This document shows positions 8,100 to 18,099 of a stretch of DNA of 64,000 nt, piece after piece. The first letter of the stretch is position 1, and each line of letters opens with the position of its first letter. Under the pieces are notes generated by a model. It was not told the origin of the DNA. It saw nothing but the letters and a program-made list of their open reading frames with translations, and did not search any database. The translations under genes and the position numbers were made by a program. This DNA is from Actinacidiphila glaucinigra (lineage in GTDB: Bacteria > Actinomycetota > Actinomycetes > Streptomycetales > Streptomycetaceae), in the NCBI RefSeq assembly GCF_900188405.1, contig NZ_FZOF01000006.1:372001-436000 (forward strand). Reading direction: 5' to 3'.

Positions 8100-8677
8100 C
8101 GGGCCCCTCCTTCTGTCTTCGTGTGCTTCGCCGTGCCCCACGGCCCTGTCCGCGTCCCCGCACCGGCCCCGACGGGCTCGGCGGCCATCACGGCGGTGCC
8201 CAGCCGGGCCCGCAACTTCGCCAGGCCGCGGGCCGCCTGGCTCTTGACCGTCCCCGCCGAGCAGCCCAGCGCGTGGGCGACCTCGGTCTCCGACAGGTCG
8301 TCCCAGTACCGCAGCACGACCACGGCCCGCTGCCGCGCGGGCAGCTCGCCGAGCGCCGCCAGCAGCTCCTCGCGCTGCGCCACCCGCGCCGTGGGATCGG
8401 CGCCGGCGCCCTCGGGCGGTACGTCCGTGAGCCGTTCGGCCACGCGTTTCTTGCGGAACCGGTCCTTGTTGCAGGTGATCAGGATCCGCCGCACATACGC
8501 GTCCGGGTTGTCGCTGCGCTGCACCCGCCGCCAGGACCGGTAGGCCTTGGCCAGCGCGGTCTGCGCGAGGTCCTCGGCGTGATGCCCGTCACCTGTGAGC
8601 AGATAGGCGGTCCTGACCAGATGGGTCCATCTGGCACGGACGTAGCCTTGGAACTCCGCCTCGTCGTCTGGATTCAT
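8096..8677 (-). CDS. SigE-family ECF RNA polymerase sigma factor
   Basis: 193 residues. Region 2 runs through WTHLVRTAYLLTGDGHHAED, LAQTALAKAYRSW and NPDAYVRRILITCNKD. Region 4 is at about 125-175: LGELPARQRAVVVLRYWDDL, then the helix-turn-helix ALGCSAGTVKSQAARGLAKL. The TAYLLTGD signature marks the SigE-type ECF subfamily common in Streptomyces, the same group as the sigQ product in this window. It is co-transcribed with the overlapping membrane protein downstream. The start ATG has AAGGGGG 9 nt upstream. Confidence 0.88.
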   Translation of the reverse strand: MNPDDEAEFQGYVRARWTHLVRTAYLLTGDGHHAEDLAQTALAKAYRSWRRVQRSDNPDAYVRRILITCNKDRFRKKRVAERLTDVPPEGAGADPTARVAQREELLAALGELPARQRAVVVLRYWDDLSETEVAHALGCSAGTVKSQAARGLAKLRARLGTAVMAAEPVGAGAGTRTGPWGTAKHTKTEGGAR

Positions 8678-8766
8678 CGATGACCCCCTTCACCCACCAG
8701 ACCACCGGTTCCGCCGATTCGGTTGCCGGGCCACCCGTAAGGGGACGGACGGATCCGCCCCTACCG

Positions 8767-8795
8767 GTGACATTCGCTACGCGCGTAGATATGCT
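8767..8795 (+). promoter_or_regulatory. deoC promoter with operator in the spacer
   Basis: -35 GTGACA (8767-8772), a 17-bp spacer, and -10 TATGCT (8790-8795). The palindrome CTACGCGCGTAG fills 8777-8788 inside the spacer, the classic place for a repressor that blocks polymerase. The GTG start codon follows 6 nt after the -10, so the mRNA should be leaderless. Confidence 0.75.
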
Positions 8796-8801
8796 GGGCT
8801 G

Positions 8802-9803
8802 GTGACCATGCCCACCACTGTTCCCGCTCACGGCCCCGACGCCGCGGCCCGGCTGGCGTCCATGGCCGACGTCACGGCCTCCGACGCCGCGCTGCGCCGC
8901 TTCCTGCACGGGCTGCCCGGCGTCGACGCGGTCGGCCTCGAAGCCCGCGCCGCAAGCCTCGGCACCCGTTCGATCAAGACCACGGCGAAGGCCTACGCCA
9001 TCGACCTGGCGATCTCGATGATCGACCTCACCACGCTCGAAGGCGCGGACACCCCGGGCAAGGTCCGGGCGCTGTCCGCCAAGGGCGTCAACCCGGACCC
9101 GACCGACCGCACGACCCCCAGGGTCGCCGCGATCTGCGTATACCCGGACATGGTCGCGACCGCCAAGGAGGCCCTGGGCGACTCCGGCGTGCACGTCGCG
9201 TCCGTCGCCACCGCCTTCCCGGCCGGCCGCGCCGCACTGCCGGTGAAGCTCGCCGACACCGCCGACGCGGTGGCCGCGGGCGCCGACGAAGTGGACATGG
9301 TCATCGACCGCGGCGCCTTCCTGGCCGGCCGCTACCTGAAGGTCTTCGAGGAGATCAAGGCGGTCAGGGAGGCCTGCCGCCGCCCCGACGGCAGCTCCGC
9401 CCACCTCAAGGTCATCTTCGAGAACGGCGAACTGGCGACGTACGACAACATCCGCCGCGCCTCCTGGCTCGGCATGCTCGCCGGCGCCGACTTCATCAAG
9501 ACCTCCACCGGCAAGGTGGCGGTCAACGCCACCCCCGCCAACACCCTGCTGATGCTCGAGGCCGTGCGCGACTTCCGCGCCGCCACGGGCGTCCAGGTCG
9601 GCGTGAAGCCCGCCGGCGGCATCCGCACCTCCAAGGACGCCATCAAGTTCCTGGTCCTCGTCAACGAGACCGTGGGCGACGAGTGGCTGAGCAACGAGTG
9701 GTTCCGTTTCGGCGCGTCCAGCCTGCTGAACGATCTGCTCATGCAGCGCCAGAAGCTGAGCACCGGCCGCTACTCCGGTCCCGACTACGTGACGGTGGAC
9801 TGA
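8802..9803 (+). CDS. deoC: Deoxyribose-phosphate aldolase
   Basis: 333 residues from the GTG at 8802; an ATG two codons on is also possible. It splits 2-deoxyribose-5-phosphate to glyceraldehyde-3-phosphate and acetaldehyde. The Schiff-base lysine is in DFIKTSTGK (Lys233), and the second active-site lysine is in GVKPAGGIR (Lys269). DEVDMVIDRGAF carries the conserved acidic residues. About 60 residues longer at the N-terminus than short DeoC proteins, as in other actinobacteria. The next two genes encode aldehyde dehydrogenases and follow within 8 nt, so the acetaldehyde produced here is a likely substrate for them. Confidence 0.95.
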   Translation: MTMPTTVPAHGPDAAARLASMADVTASDAALRRFLHGLPGVDAVGLEARAASLGTRSIKTTAKAYAIDLAISMIDLTTLEGADTPGKVRALSAKGVNPDPTDRTTPRVAAICVYPDMVATAKEALGDSGVHVASVATAFPAGRAALPVKLADTADAVAAGADEVDMVIDRGAFLAGRYLKVFEEIKAVREACRRPDGSSAHLKVIFENGELATYDNIRRASWLGMLAGADFIKTSTGKVAVNATPANTLLMLEAVRDFRAATGVQVGVKPAGGIRTSKDAIKFLVLVNETVGDEWLSNEWFRFGASSLLNDLLMQRQKLSTGRYSGPDYVTVD

Positions 9804-9811
9804 GAACTCCG

Positions 9812-11291
<1,480 letters not shown>

Positions 11292-11299
<8 letters not shown>

Positions 11300-12206
11300 T
11301 AAGTCCGAGAAGGCCGAGGCAGTGCGGCTGTCCGTCTTCAAGACCTACAAGCTGTTCGTCGGGGGCAAGTTCCCCCGCAGCGAGAGCGGGCGGGTGTACG
11401 AGGTGACCGACGCCAAGGGCAAGTGGCTCGCCAACGCCCCGCAGTCCTCCCGCAAGGACGCCCGTGACGCGGTGTCCGCCGCCCGCAAGGCCTTCGCGGG
11501 CTGGTCGGGCGCGACCGCGTACAACCGGGGGCAGATCCTCTACCGCGTCGCGGAGATGCTGGAGGGCCGCCGGGAGCAGTTCGTCCGCGAGGTCGGCGAG
11601 GCCGAGGGGCTGTCGAAGTCCAAGGCGGCGGCCGTGGTGGACGCCGCGATCGACCGCTGGGTCTGGTACGCGGGCTGGACCGACAAGATCGCCCAGGTCG
11701 TGGGCGGCGCCAACCCGGTGGCCGGGCCGTACTTCAACCTGTCGAGCCCGGAGCCGACCGGGGTCGTCGCGGTCGTCGCACCGCAGGAGTCGTCCTTCCT
11801 GGGCCTGGTCTCGGTGGTCGCCCCGGTGATCGCCACCGGCAACACCGCGGTCGTGGTGACGAGCGAGCGGGCCCCGCTGCCCGCGCTGTCGCTGGGCGAG
11901 GTGCTGGCCACCTCCGACCTGCCGGGCGGGGTCGTCAACATCCTGTCCGGCCGCACCTCCGAGGTCGCGCCGACGCTCGCCGCGCACATGGACGTCAACG
12001 CCCTGGACCTGGCGGGCACGGTGGACGACGCCGCGCTCGCCAAGGAGCTGGAGATCGCGGCCGCGGACAACCTCAAGCGCGTGCTCCGTCCACAGGCTGT
12101 GGACTGGGCCGCCGAGCCCGGCACGGACCGCATGACGGCCTTCCTGGAGACCAAGACCGTCTGGCACCCCGCGGGGGCCGGCGCGGCCTCCGGCTCCGCG
12201 TACTGA
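11292..12206 (+). CDS. ALDH-like protein lacking the catalytic domain
   Basis: 304 residues; its ATG lies inside the last codons of the previous ALDH gene (ATGTCTGA shared). It matches only the N-terminal, cofactor-binding half of an aldehyde dehydrogenase: LFVGGKFPRSESGRVYEV, ARKAFAGWSGATAYNRGQIL, EPTGVVAVVAPQESSFLG and LPGGVVNILSGR. The cofactor loop reads LDLAGTVDD in place of FTGST, and there is no catalytic Cys or Glu. It therefore cannot be an active ALDH alone. The arrangement full ALDH followed by pseudo-ALDH resembles the ALDH16 family, where both halves are one polypeptide. A structural role with the upstream enzyme is inferred. Confidence 0.8.
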
Positions 12207-12260
12207 TCCCGTCTCCCGGCGGCCCGTCCCGCCGCCGGGGGACGGCACTGCCCGCACGAC

Positions 12261-12309
12261 CGGCGGCGGGCCCCCGCGACCGATGTGTCGCCGCGGGGGC
12301 CCGCCGCCG
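12261..12309. terminator. 18-bp perfect hairpin
   Basis: 12261-12278 pairs exactly with 12292-12309, with a 13-nt loop. It ends the deoC operon (+) and the small secreted protein gene (-). Confidence 0.85.
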
Positions 12310-12328
12310 TACGCGTTCCGGCACCGCG

Positions 12329-12679
12329 TCAGCCGCCCTGCAGGGTCCTGACGGTGTCGCCGATCAGCGGCAGGTCGGAGACCGTGCGGCTGTCGGCGAC
12401 CGGCTTGGTGACGTCCGCGGTGGAGACCGGCTTGAAGTCGGCGACCTGCGAACCCACCGCGTTGTCCAGCGGGTTGACGCTGGTCTGGGCGAACGGGTTC
12501 ACCGGCAGGTGGTTCACCGTGCCGATCAGGGCCGACGTCGCCGCCCGGCCGGCCTTGGCGGCCGTGGCCGCCCCTTCGCTCTGGGCGTCCGCGTGCGCCG
12601 CCCCCGCCGAGGCGACGGCCGCGGCGGACGACACCGCGAGGACGGCGGCGCGGAGAAGAGTGCGGGAGAACTGCGGCAT
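12329..12679 (-). CDS. Small secreted protein, unknown function
   Basis: 116 residues. A clear signal peptide (residues 1-31, SFSRTLLR-type basic start, Ala-rich core, AHADA cleavage site) precedes a short Ala/Val/Thr-rich mature part with NHLPVNPFAQTSVNPLDNAV and SDLPLIGDTV. No cysteine, so no disulfide or lipid anchor. It resembles in style the product of 18379-18708: both are short, hydrophobic exported proteins with Leu-Pro-rich tails. I do not recognise a function. Confidence 0.65.
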   Translation of the reverse strand: MPQFSRTLLRAAVLAVSSAAAVASAGAAHADAQSEGAATAAKAGRAATSALIGTVNHLPVNPFAQTSVNPLDNAVGSQVADFKPVSTADVTKPVADSRTVSDLPLIGDTVRTLQGG

Positions 12680-12852
12680 GAGGATCCACCTGCCTGGTCG
12701 CCGGCCCGCTCACGGACCGGTCCCGGAACGGCGTTGACGACCGTCCCCGTACGCGACAATGACGTCACTCACGGTAGTTGGTTGAACATCACGTATCCAA
12801 AGCATGTCCCGGCGGGTCACTCCAAAGACGGAATGCCTCACACTGGTGTCCC

Positions 12853-13476
12853 GTGAGCTCTCGCCCTCCCGCCGCCCGCGTGATCCTGCTGACCGGCCCC
12901 TCCGGGTCCGGCAAGTCCTCCCTCGCCGCCCGCACCGGCCTCCCGGTCCTGCGACTGGACGACTTCTACAAGGAGGGTGACGACCCGTCCCTCCCGATGC
13001 TGCCGAGCGGCATCGGCGCCGACTGGGACTCCCCGCTGTCCTGGAACACCGACGCGGCGGTCGCCGCCGTCGCTGAGCTGTGCGCCACGGGCCGGACCGC
13101 CGTCCCGGTGTACGAGCTGTCCACCAGCTCCGTGACCGGACGGGCGGAGGTGGACATCGACGGGGCGCCGCTCTTCATCGCCGAGGGCATCTTCGCCGCC
13201 GACATCGTCGCGCGCTGCGCCGAACTCGGCCTGCTCGCCGACGCGCTGTGCCTGAGCCGCGGCGCGGTCACCACCGCTCGCCGCCGCTTCGTCCGCGACC
13301 TGCGCGAGGGGCGGAAGTCGCTGCCCTTCCTGCTGCGCCGCGGCTGGAACCTGATGCGCGCCGAGCGGGGCATCGTCGCCCGGCACGCGGAGCTCGGGGC
13401 GCATGTGTGCGACCGGGACGAGGCACTGGAACGGATCGGTCGTGCATCTTTTCCATCGATCGCCGTCCGGGTTTGA
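12853..13476 (+). CDS. Uridine kinase-like P-loop kinase
   Basis: 207 residues from the GTG at 12853; the open frame runs 25 codons further up with no homology or ribosome-binding site. Walker A is GPSGSGKSS at residues 14-22. LRLDDFYKEGDDPSLP matches the substrate-binding DDFY motif of uridine kinases, followed by DWDSPLSWN and FIAEGIFAADIV. It probably phosphorylates uridine/cytidine to the monophosphate, a salvage step that would fit the nucleoside genes around it, but it lacks the CTACGCGCGTAG site and could act on another small substrate. Monocistronic, with a strong terminator after it. Confidence 0.75.
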   Translation: MSSRPPAARVILLTGPSGSGKSSLAARTGLPVLRLDDFYKEGDDPSLPMLPSGIGADWDSPLSWNTDAAVAAVAELCATGRTAVPVYELSTSSVTGRAEVDIDGAPLFIAEGIFAADIVARCAELGLLADALCLSRGAVTTARRRFVRDLREGRKSLPFLLRRGWNLMRAERGIVARHAELGAHVCDRDEALERIGRASFPSIAVRV

Positions 13477-13510
13477 ACGAAACGGCGCGCGGGTCCGTAA
13501 GGACATGCGT

Positions 13511-13557
13511 GAGGGAGCGGTGCGCGCAGACCCCCCGCTGGGCGCGACCGCTCCCTC
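13511..13557. terminator. Hairpin between the kinase and sigQ
   Basis: GAGGGAGCGGT (13511-13521) pairs with ACCGCTCCCTC (13547-13557), extended by GCGC pairs inside. It is followed by a long pyrimidine tract to 13620. Shared by two convergent genes. Confidence 0.8.
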
Positions 13558-13625
13558 TTGCCTCCCCCGGTTCCCCCGTTCCCCCCGTGGGTCCCCCGTT
13601 TCCCCGTTCCCCGTTCCCCCCGGCG

Positions 13626-14402
13626 TCAGGCCACCAGCTCGCCGAACGCCGCCTCCTCGTCGACGCCCGCGCTGAGCGTCTGGTCCTCGCGCAGCCGGCG
13701 CAGGGAGCGCCAGATGCTGCTCTTCACCGTGCCGACGCTGATGCCGAGGATCTCGGCGATCTCCGGGTCGGTGCGGCCCTCGTAGTAGCGGAGCACCAGC
13801 ATCGTGCGCTGCGGCTCCGGGAGCTTGGCCAGCGCCTGCCACAGCACGGCCCGCAGTTCGGTGCCGCGCATCGCGTCCGTCTCGCCCGCCGTCTCCGGCA
13901 GCTCCTCGGTCGGGTACTCGTTGAGCTTGCGGCGCCGCCAGGCGCTGATGTGCAGGTTGGTCATGGTCCGGCGCAGGTAGCCGCCGACCGCGGCCTTGTC
14001 GCTGATCCGGTCCCAGGCGCGGTAGGTGGAGAACAGCGCGCTCTGCAGCAGGTCCTCCGCCTCGTAACGGTCGCCCGTCAGGTGGTAGGCGGTCGCGTAC
14101 AGGGAGGCCCGGCGCTCCTGGACGTAGGCGGTGAAGTCCGCGTCCGCCGTGAAGCACCGCTCCCCCGGGATCTCCCGGGCCCCCGTGGCCTCCCCGTAGG
14201 CGACACCCCCGTGCCCCCCGTCTCCCCCGTGACCCCCTTCGATCGCCGTGATGTACGGCGGCCGGTTGCGGACCACCTGACGCCCGGTGCCACGAGCGCA
14301 CCCCCGCCCGCCCGTGGCACCGGACTTCTCGACGCCCCGGCCCGCGGTGTGCAGGCGCGGCTGAAGGACTGCGGTGGTCGTCGTGCTGTGCAGTGCGTTC
14401 AT
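13626..14402 (-). CDS. sigQ: SigE-family sigma factor SigQ
   Basis: 258 residues from the ATG at 14402, with GGGGGGCG 6 nt upstream; the open frame continues 28 codons further but crosses the afsQ1 promoter region. Region 2: YVQERRASLYATAYHLTGD, EDLLQSALFSTYRAWDR, YLRRTMTNLHISAWRRRK. Region 4: LPEPQRTMLVLRYYEG and ILGISVGTVKSSIWRSLRRL. The first ~95 residues are a low-complexity Gly/Arg/Thr-rich extension. It is divergent from afsQ1-afsQ2, the arrangement of sigQ in S. coelicolor, where AfsQ1 controls sigQ in response to nitrogen conditions. An AfsQ1-type site lies in the shared promoter region. Confidence 0.9.
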   Translation of the reverse strand: MNALHSTTTTAVLQPRLHTAGRGVEKSGATGGRGCARGTGRQVVRNRPPYITAIEGGHGGDGGHGGVAYGEATGAREIPGERCFTADADFTAYVQERRASLYATAYHLTGDRYEAEDLLQSALFSTYRAWDRISDKAAVGGYLRRTMTNLHISAWRRRKLNEYPTEELPETAGETDAMRGTELRAVLWQALAKLPEPQRTMLVLRYYEGRTDPEIAEILGISVGTVKSSIWRSLRRLREDQTLSAGVDEEAAFGELVA

Positions 14403-14525
14403 TTCGCGCCCCCCGTGGGTGGAGCCGGTCTGGTCTTCATACCTGTCCGGCGAGGGCCGCCCGGTGGCGTCCCCGTCGATGGGCAATAGCCTGCCGCGTC
14501 AGTTTCATGGCGCTGTCCGCCGAGT

Positions 14526-14541
14526 GTCACAGCCCCGTCAC
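14526..14541 (+). promoter_or_regulatory. AfsQ1 binding site (GTnAC-n6-GTnAC)
   Basis: GTCAC at 14526-14530, AGCCCC, then GTCAC at 14537-14541. This is a perfect match to the direct repeat reported for S. coelicolor AfsQ1. It lies 48 bp before afsQ1 and 124 bp before sigQ, where it can act on both divergent genes. Confidence 0.8.
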
Positions 14542-14589
14542 AGACCACGGCGGTACCTTCCACGGGTCCTCTTGGGAGAGAATGCGAGC

Positions 14590-15267
14590 GTGCCTTTCCT
14601 GTTGCTGATCGAGGACGACGACGCCATCCGAGCGAGCCTCGAACTCGCCCTGTCGCGCCAGGGCCACCGTGTGGTGGCCGCGGCGACGGGCGAGGACGGG
14701 CTGAACCTGCTGCGCGAGCAGCGGCCGGACCTGATCGTGCTGGACGTGATGCTCCCGGGTATCGACGGCTTCGAGGTGTGCCGGCGCATCCGGCGCACCG
14801 ACCAGCTGCCGATCATCCTGCTGACCGCGCGCAGCGACGACATCGACGTCGTCGTGGGCCTGGAGTCCGGGGCGGACGACTACGTCGTCAAGCCCATCCA
14901 GCCGCGTGTACTGGACGCCCGCATCCGCGCCGTGCTGCGCCGCGGCGAGCGGGACAGCACCGACGCGGCCGCCTTCGGCAGCATCGTCATCGACCGCTCG
15001 GCGATGACCGTCACGAAGAACGGCGAGGACCTGCAGCTCACGCCGACCGAGCTGCGGCTGCTGCTGGAGCTGAGCCGCCGCCCCGGTCAGGCCCTGTCCC
15101 GGCAGCAGTTGCTGCGCCTGGTGTGGGAGCACGACTACCTCGGCGACTCGCGTCTGGTGGACGCCTGTGTGCAGCGGCTGCGCGCCAAGATCGAGGACGT
15201 GCCCTCGTCGCCGACCCTGATCCGTACCGTCCGGGGTGTCGGGTACCGCCTGGACGCGCCGGCGTGA
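14590..15267 (+). CDS. afsQ1: Two-component response regulator AfsQ1
   Basis: 225 residues from the GTG at 14590, preceded by GGGAGAG; the upstream open frame runs through the regulatory region. Receiver domain with acidic pocket EDDD (8-11), phosphoacceptor Asp52 in VLDVMLPG, Thr in ILLTARS and Lys in DDYVVKP. The C-terminal OmpR-type winged helix carries LTPTELRLLLEL and RLRAKIED...TVRGVGYRL. Length and residues fit AfsQ1, which controls secondary metabolism, nitrogen metabolism and development in S. coelicolor. Overlaps afsQ2 by 4 nt (GTGA). Confidence 0.95.
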   Translation: MPFLLLIEDDDAIRASLELALSRQGHRVVAAATGEDGLNLLREQRPDLIVLDVMLPGIDGFEVCRRIRRTDQLPIILLTARSDDIDVVVGLESGADDYVVKPIQPRVLDARIRAVLRRGERDSTDAAAFGSIVIDRSAMTVTKNGEDLQLTPTELRLLLELSRRPGQALSRQQLLRLVWEHDYLGDSRLVDACVQRLRAKIEDVPSSPTLIRTVRGVGYRLDAPA

Positions 15268-16817
15268 ATCCACCGCACGACGAGTACCCGGCCGCCGACG
15301 ACGGGACGGACCGGCGGCTGAGCGGCTGGAGGTCACGGCTGCTGCGGCTCACCAGCCTCCGGCTGCGCCTGGTCGCCGTCTTCGCCGCCGTGGCGCTGGC
15401 GGCCGCCGTCTCCGCCTCCGGCATCGCGTACTGGCTCAACCGCGACGCGGTGCTGACGCGCGCCCAGAACGCCGCCCTCAACGACTTCCGCGCCTCGATG
15501 ACCCGCAACGCGGGCTCCCTGCCGCGGTATCCGTCCTGCGACAAACTGGCCGACGCCGCGCGCAGCATCGGCGCCAGCACCCAGACCTACCAGGTGCTGC
15601 TGATCGGCACCGGCCCGGACGGCGAGCGCTGCGCGACCAAGTCGCTGAGCGACGGCTTCTCGCTGGACGCCGTCCCCTCGACGCTGCGCAAGGCCGTCAG
15701 CAAGCGCAACCCCAAGACGGGCGACCCCGCCGAGTACCACCTGTACTGGCAGCGGGTCACCCGCAACGGCCAGCCGTATCTGGTGGGCGGGGCCAAGGTG
15801 ATCGGCGGCGGGCCGACCGGCTACATGTTCAAGTCGCTGGAGGCCGAGCGCAAGGACCTCAACTCGCTGGCCTGGTCGCTCGGCATCGCCACCGCCCTCG
15901 CCCTGATCGGCGCGGCCCTGCTCGCCCAGGCCGCGGCCTCCACCGTGCTGCGGCCCGTGGCTCGCCTCGGGGACGCCGCCAGGAGGCTCGGCGAGGGCAA
16001 GCTCGACACCCGGCTGCGGGTCACCGGCACCGACGAACTCGCCGAGTTGTCACGGACGTTCAACCGCACCGCGGAGCGGCTGGAGATGCGGGTCGACGAG
16101 CTCAGCCAGCGCGAGGCGGCCAGCCGCCGCTTCGTCGCCGACATGTCGCACGAGCTGCGCACCCCGCTGACCGCGATCACCGCCGTCACCGAGGTACTGG
16201 AGGACGAGGCGGACTCCCTCGACCCGATGATCGCCCCGGCGGTACGGCTGGTGGTGAGCGAGACCAAGCGGCTGGGCGAGCTGGTGGAGAACCTGATGGA
16301 GGTCACCCGCTTCGACGCGGGCACCGCGCGCCTGGTCATGGACGACGTCGACGTCTCCGACCTGGTCACCGCCTGCATCGACGCCCGCGCCTGGCTCGAC
16401 GCGGTGGAACTGGACGCGCCGCGCGGCATCATCGCGCTGCTCGACCCGCGCCGCATGGACGTGATCCTCGCCAACCTGATCGGCAACGCCCTCAAGCACG
16501 GCGGCTCGCCGGTCCGGGTCAAGGTCAGGCAGGACGGGGACGAGCTCGTCGTCGAGGTCGCCGACAACGGCCCCGGCATCCCGGAGGACGTGCTGCCGCA
16601 CGTCTTCGACCGGTTCTTCAAGGCGGACGCCTCCCGCGCCCGTTCCGAGGGGAGCGGCCTGGGCCTGTCCATCGCCCTGGAGAACGCGCACATCCACGGC
16701 GGAGAGATCGCCGCGGCCAACGACCCCGCCGGCGGGGCGGTGTTCACGCTGCGGCTGCCGATGCGCACCGGGGCGGGCCAGGCGGCGGAGACCGAGGAAG
16801 GAAACGAGGGCACGTGA
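15264..16817 (+). CDS. afsQ2: Sensor histidine kinase AfsQ2
   Basis: 517 residues, GTG start inside the afsQ1 stop. TM1 at about 32-55, an extracytoplasmic sensor of about 145 residues with two cysteines (92, 123), TM2 at about 202-224, HAMP domain to about 275, then the H-box MSHELRTPLTAI (His296). ATPase motifs are complete: N-box NLIGNALKHGG, DNGPGIPED, FDRFFKAD and GSGLGLS. It phosphorylates AfsQ1. The next gene, a lipoprotein, also overlaps by GTGA, so the sensor and lipoprotein are made together. Confidence 0.95.
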   Translation: MNPPHDEYPAADDGTDRRLSGWRSRLLRLTSLRLRLVAVFAAVALAAAVSASGIAYWLNRDAVLTRAQNAALNDFRASMTRNAGSLPRYPSCDKLADAARSIGASTQTYQVLLIGTGPDGERCATKSLSDGFSLDAVPSTLRKAVSKRNPKTGDPAEYHLYWQRVTRNGQPYLVGGAKVIGGGPTGYMFKSLEAERKDLNSLAWSLGIATALALIGAALLAQAAASTVLRPVARLGDAARRLGEGKLDTRLRVTGTDELAELSRTFNRTAERLEMRVDELSQREAASRRFVADMSHELRTPLTAITAVTEVLEDEADSLDPMIAPAVRLVVSETKRLGELVENLMEVTRFDAGTARLVMDDVDVSDLVTACIDARAWLDAVELDAPRGIIALLDPRRMDVILANLIGNALKHGGSPVRVKVRQDGDELVVEVADNGPGIPEDVLPHVFDRFFKADASRARSEGSGLGLSIALENAHIHGGEIAAANDPAGGAVFTLRLPMRTGAGQAAETEEGNEGT

Positions 16818-17473
16818 CGCAGCCGTCCCGGGGCACCGCCCCGGACGCCCAGGGTCTGCCGTCCGCGGGCGCCGCCCGTCGCCGGCGCGCCCCGCTCCTC
16901 GCCCTGCTCGGCGTGGTCCTGCTGGCCGGCTGCGGCATCCGCACCACCTCGGTGCCGGTGGACGCCGGACCTGCGCCCTCCCGCGTCTCCTGCGCGGTGC
17001 CGGACGAGGAGGCGAGCGCCACGGCGACGGCCTCCGCGTCGCCCCGCGGGCTGACCGCCCGGGTGTACCTGGTGTGCAGCGCCCAGGTGGCCGGGGTGAA
17101 CCGCTCCGTGCGGACCGAGGGCCTGGACCAGCTGGGCGTGGCCGTGCTGCTCCTGCGCGAGCTGCAGCGCAAGCCGCGCGGCGGCGAGTCGTCGGCCGGC
17201 TTCACCACGGCCGTGCAGGGCGACCTGGCGGTGGAGGGACCGCGCCGCGGCGACCCCCGCGGATCGCTCCGGCTCAGCGCCCCGCTGGGCGACCTGCCGC
17301 CGTTCGCGCTCGCGCAGCTGGTGTGCACCTTCGCCGGTACGGGCGCGGGCGCCGGCAGCGGCGGGGTGCTCCTGGGCGGCTCCGACGACACCCCGGTGCG
17401 CCGCTTCACCTGCACCGGCGACCTGCGCACCGACCCCGAGGCGGCGGAAACCGCTGGAACCGCCGTGAAGTGA
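16814..17473 (+). CDS. Lipoprotein of the afsQ operon (AfsQ3-like)
   Basis: 219 residues, GTG start overlapping afsQ2 by 4 nt. Basic RRRRAPLL, a hydrophobic stretch and the lipobox LLAGC give a lipid-anchored protein. The mature part has three more cysteine-containing stretches (VSCAVPDEE, VYLVCSAQV, LVCTFAG) and a Ser/Ala-rich linker. Translational coupling to the kinase suggests it modulates the sensor domain outside the membrane. It matches the position of the lipoprotein that follows afsQ2 in S. coelicolor; no enzymatic motif is seen. Confidence 0.8.
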   Translation: MTQPSRGTAPDAQGLPSAGAARRRRAPLLALLGVVLLAGCGIRTTSVPVDAGPAPSRVSCAVPDEEASATATASASPRGLTARVYLVCSAQVAGVNRSVRTEGLDQLGVAVLLLRELQRKPRGGESSAGFTTAVQGDLAVEGPRRGDPRGSLRLSAPLGDLPPFALAQLVCTFAGTGAGAGSGGVLLGGSDDTPVRRFTCTGDLRTDPEAAETAGTAVK

Positions 17474-18015
17474 CAGACGTCCTTCCAGGCGTGCGGCGCG
17501 ACGGCTCTCTCCCGAAAGTGCGCGCGGTGGGCCTGGTACTCGCCGCGGTGCATCTGGCTCTGGTCGGGTGGCTGATGCTGCGTCCGCAGTACGTGCCCTG
17601 GGTGGACGCCCCCAATCTCCGTCCGTTCGCCACCATCCGCTCCGACCTCGCCATGGGGCCCGCGGAGGCGGCCGGCCGGATCGCCTCGGGGATGGCGCTG
17701 CTGGCCCCGCTGGGCGTGCTGCTGCCGATGGCCGGCGGCCGGGTGCGGGTGTCGGCGACGGGGTCGTTCGCACGCACGGTCTTCGCGGGGCTGATGTTCT
17801 CGCTCGCCCTGGAGTTCGTGCAGACCGGGGTGCCGGGGCAGATCTTCGACGTGGACGCCCTGCTGCTCAACACGGCCGGGGTCGCGCTGGCGCATCTCGC
17901 CGTGGTGCCCGCGGCGCGCGCCTGGGCGCACCGGCGCAGCGTCCGCCGGCAGGACCGGCTGACCGGGACTCAGGGGCGGACCCCGAGGATTCCCAGGGTT
18001 GGGATCGCACCGTAG
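17470..18015 (+). CDS. VanZ-like membrane protein
   Basis: 181 residues, GTG start overlapping the lipoprotein stop by 4 nt. Four hydrophobic segments, with the VanZ landmarks NLRPFATI after the first, LLPMAGG, SLALEFVQ and GQIFDVDALLLNTAGVALA. VanZ-family proteins give low-level teicoplanin resistance in enterococci, but the domain is widespread and mostly uncharacterised. Here it is the last gene of the afsQ operon, suggesting a cell-envelope link for that signalling system. Confidence 0.85.
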   Translation: MTDVLPGVRRDGSLPKVRAVGLVLAAVHLALVGWLMLRPQYVPWVDAPNLRPFATIRSDLAMGPAEAAGRIASGMALLAPLGVLLPMAGGRVRVSATGSFARTVFAGLMFSLALEFVQTGVPGQIFDVDALLLNTAGVALAHLAVVPAARAWAHRRSVRRQDRLTGTQGRTPRIPRVGIAP

Positions 18016-18099
18016 AGCGATGATTCGCGGTGTTATGCGCTCGTACGGTGATGTCATCGGCCGGAGAGACCGGCCTGGACTCCCGAAGGAGCACCCGCC

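Noticed and set aside
13558..13620. C-rich tract with repeated TTCCCC units, considered as a repeat or CRISPR-like array
   Set aside because: The units are irregular and short, lie just after a terminator, and there are no spacers. Simple low-complexity intergenic DNA.
15236..16813. A 745-residue plus-strand frame running through afsQ2 into the lipoprotein
   Set aside because: The first 526 codons are the shadow of afsQ2. Real coding begins at the GTG at 16814 with its signal sequence and lipobox.
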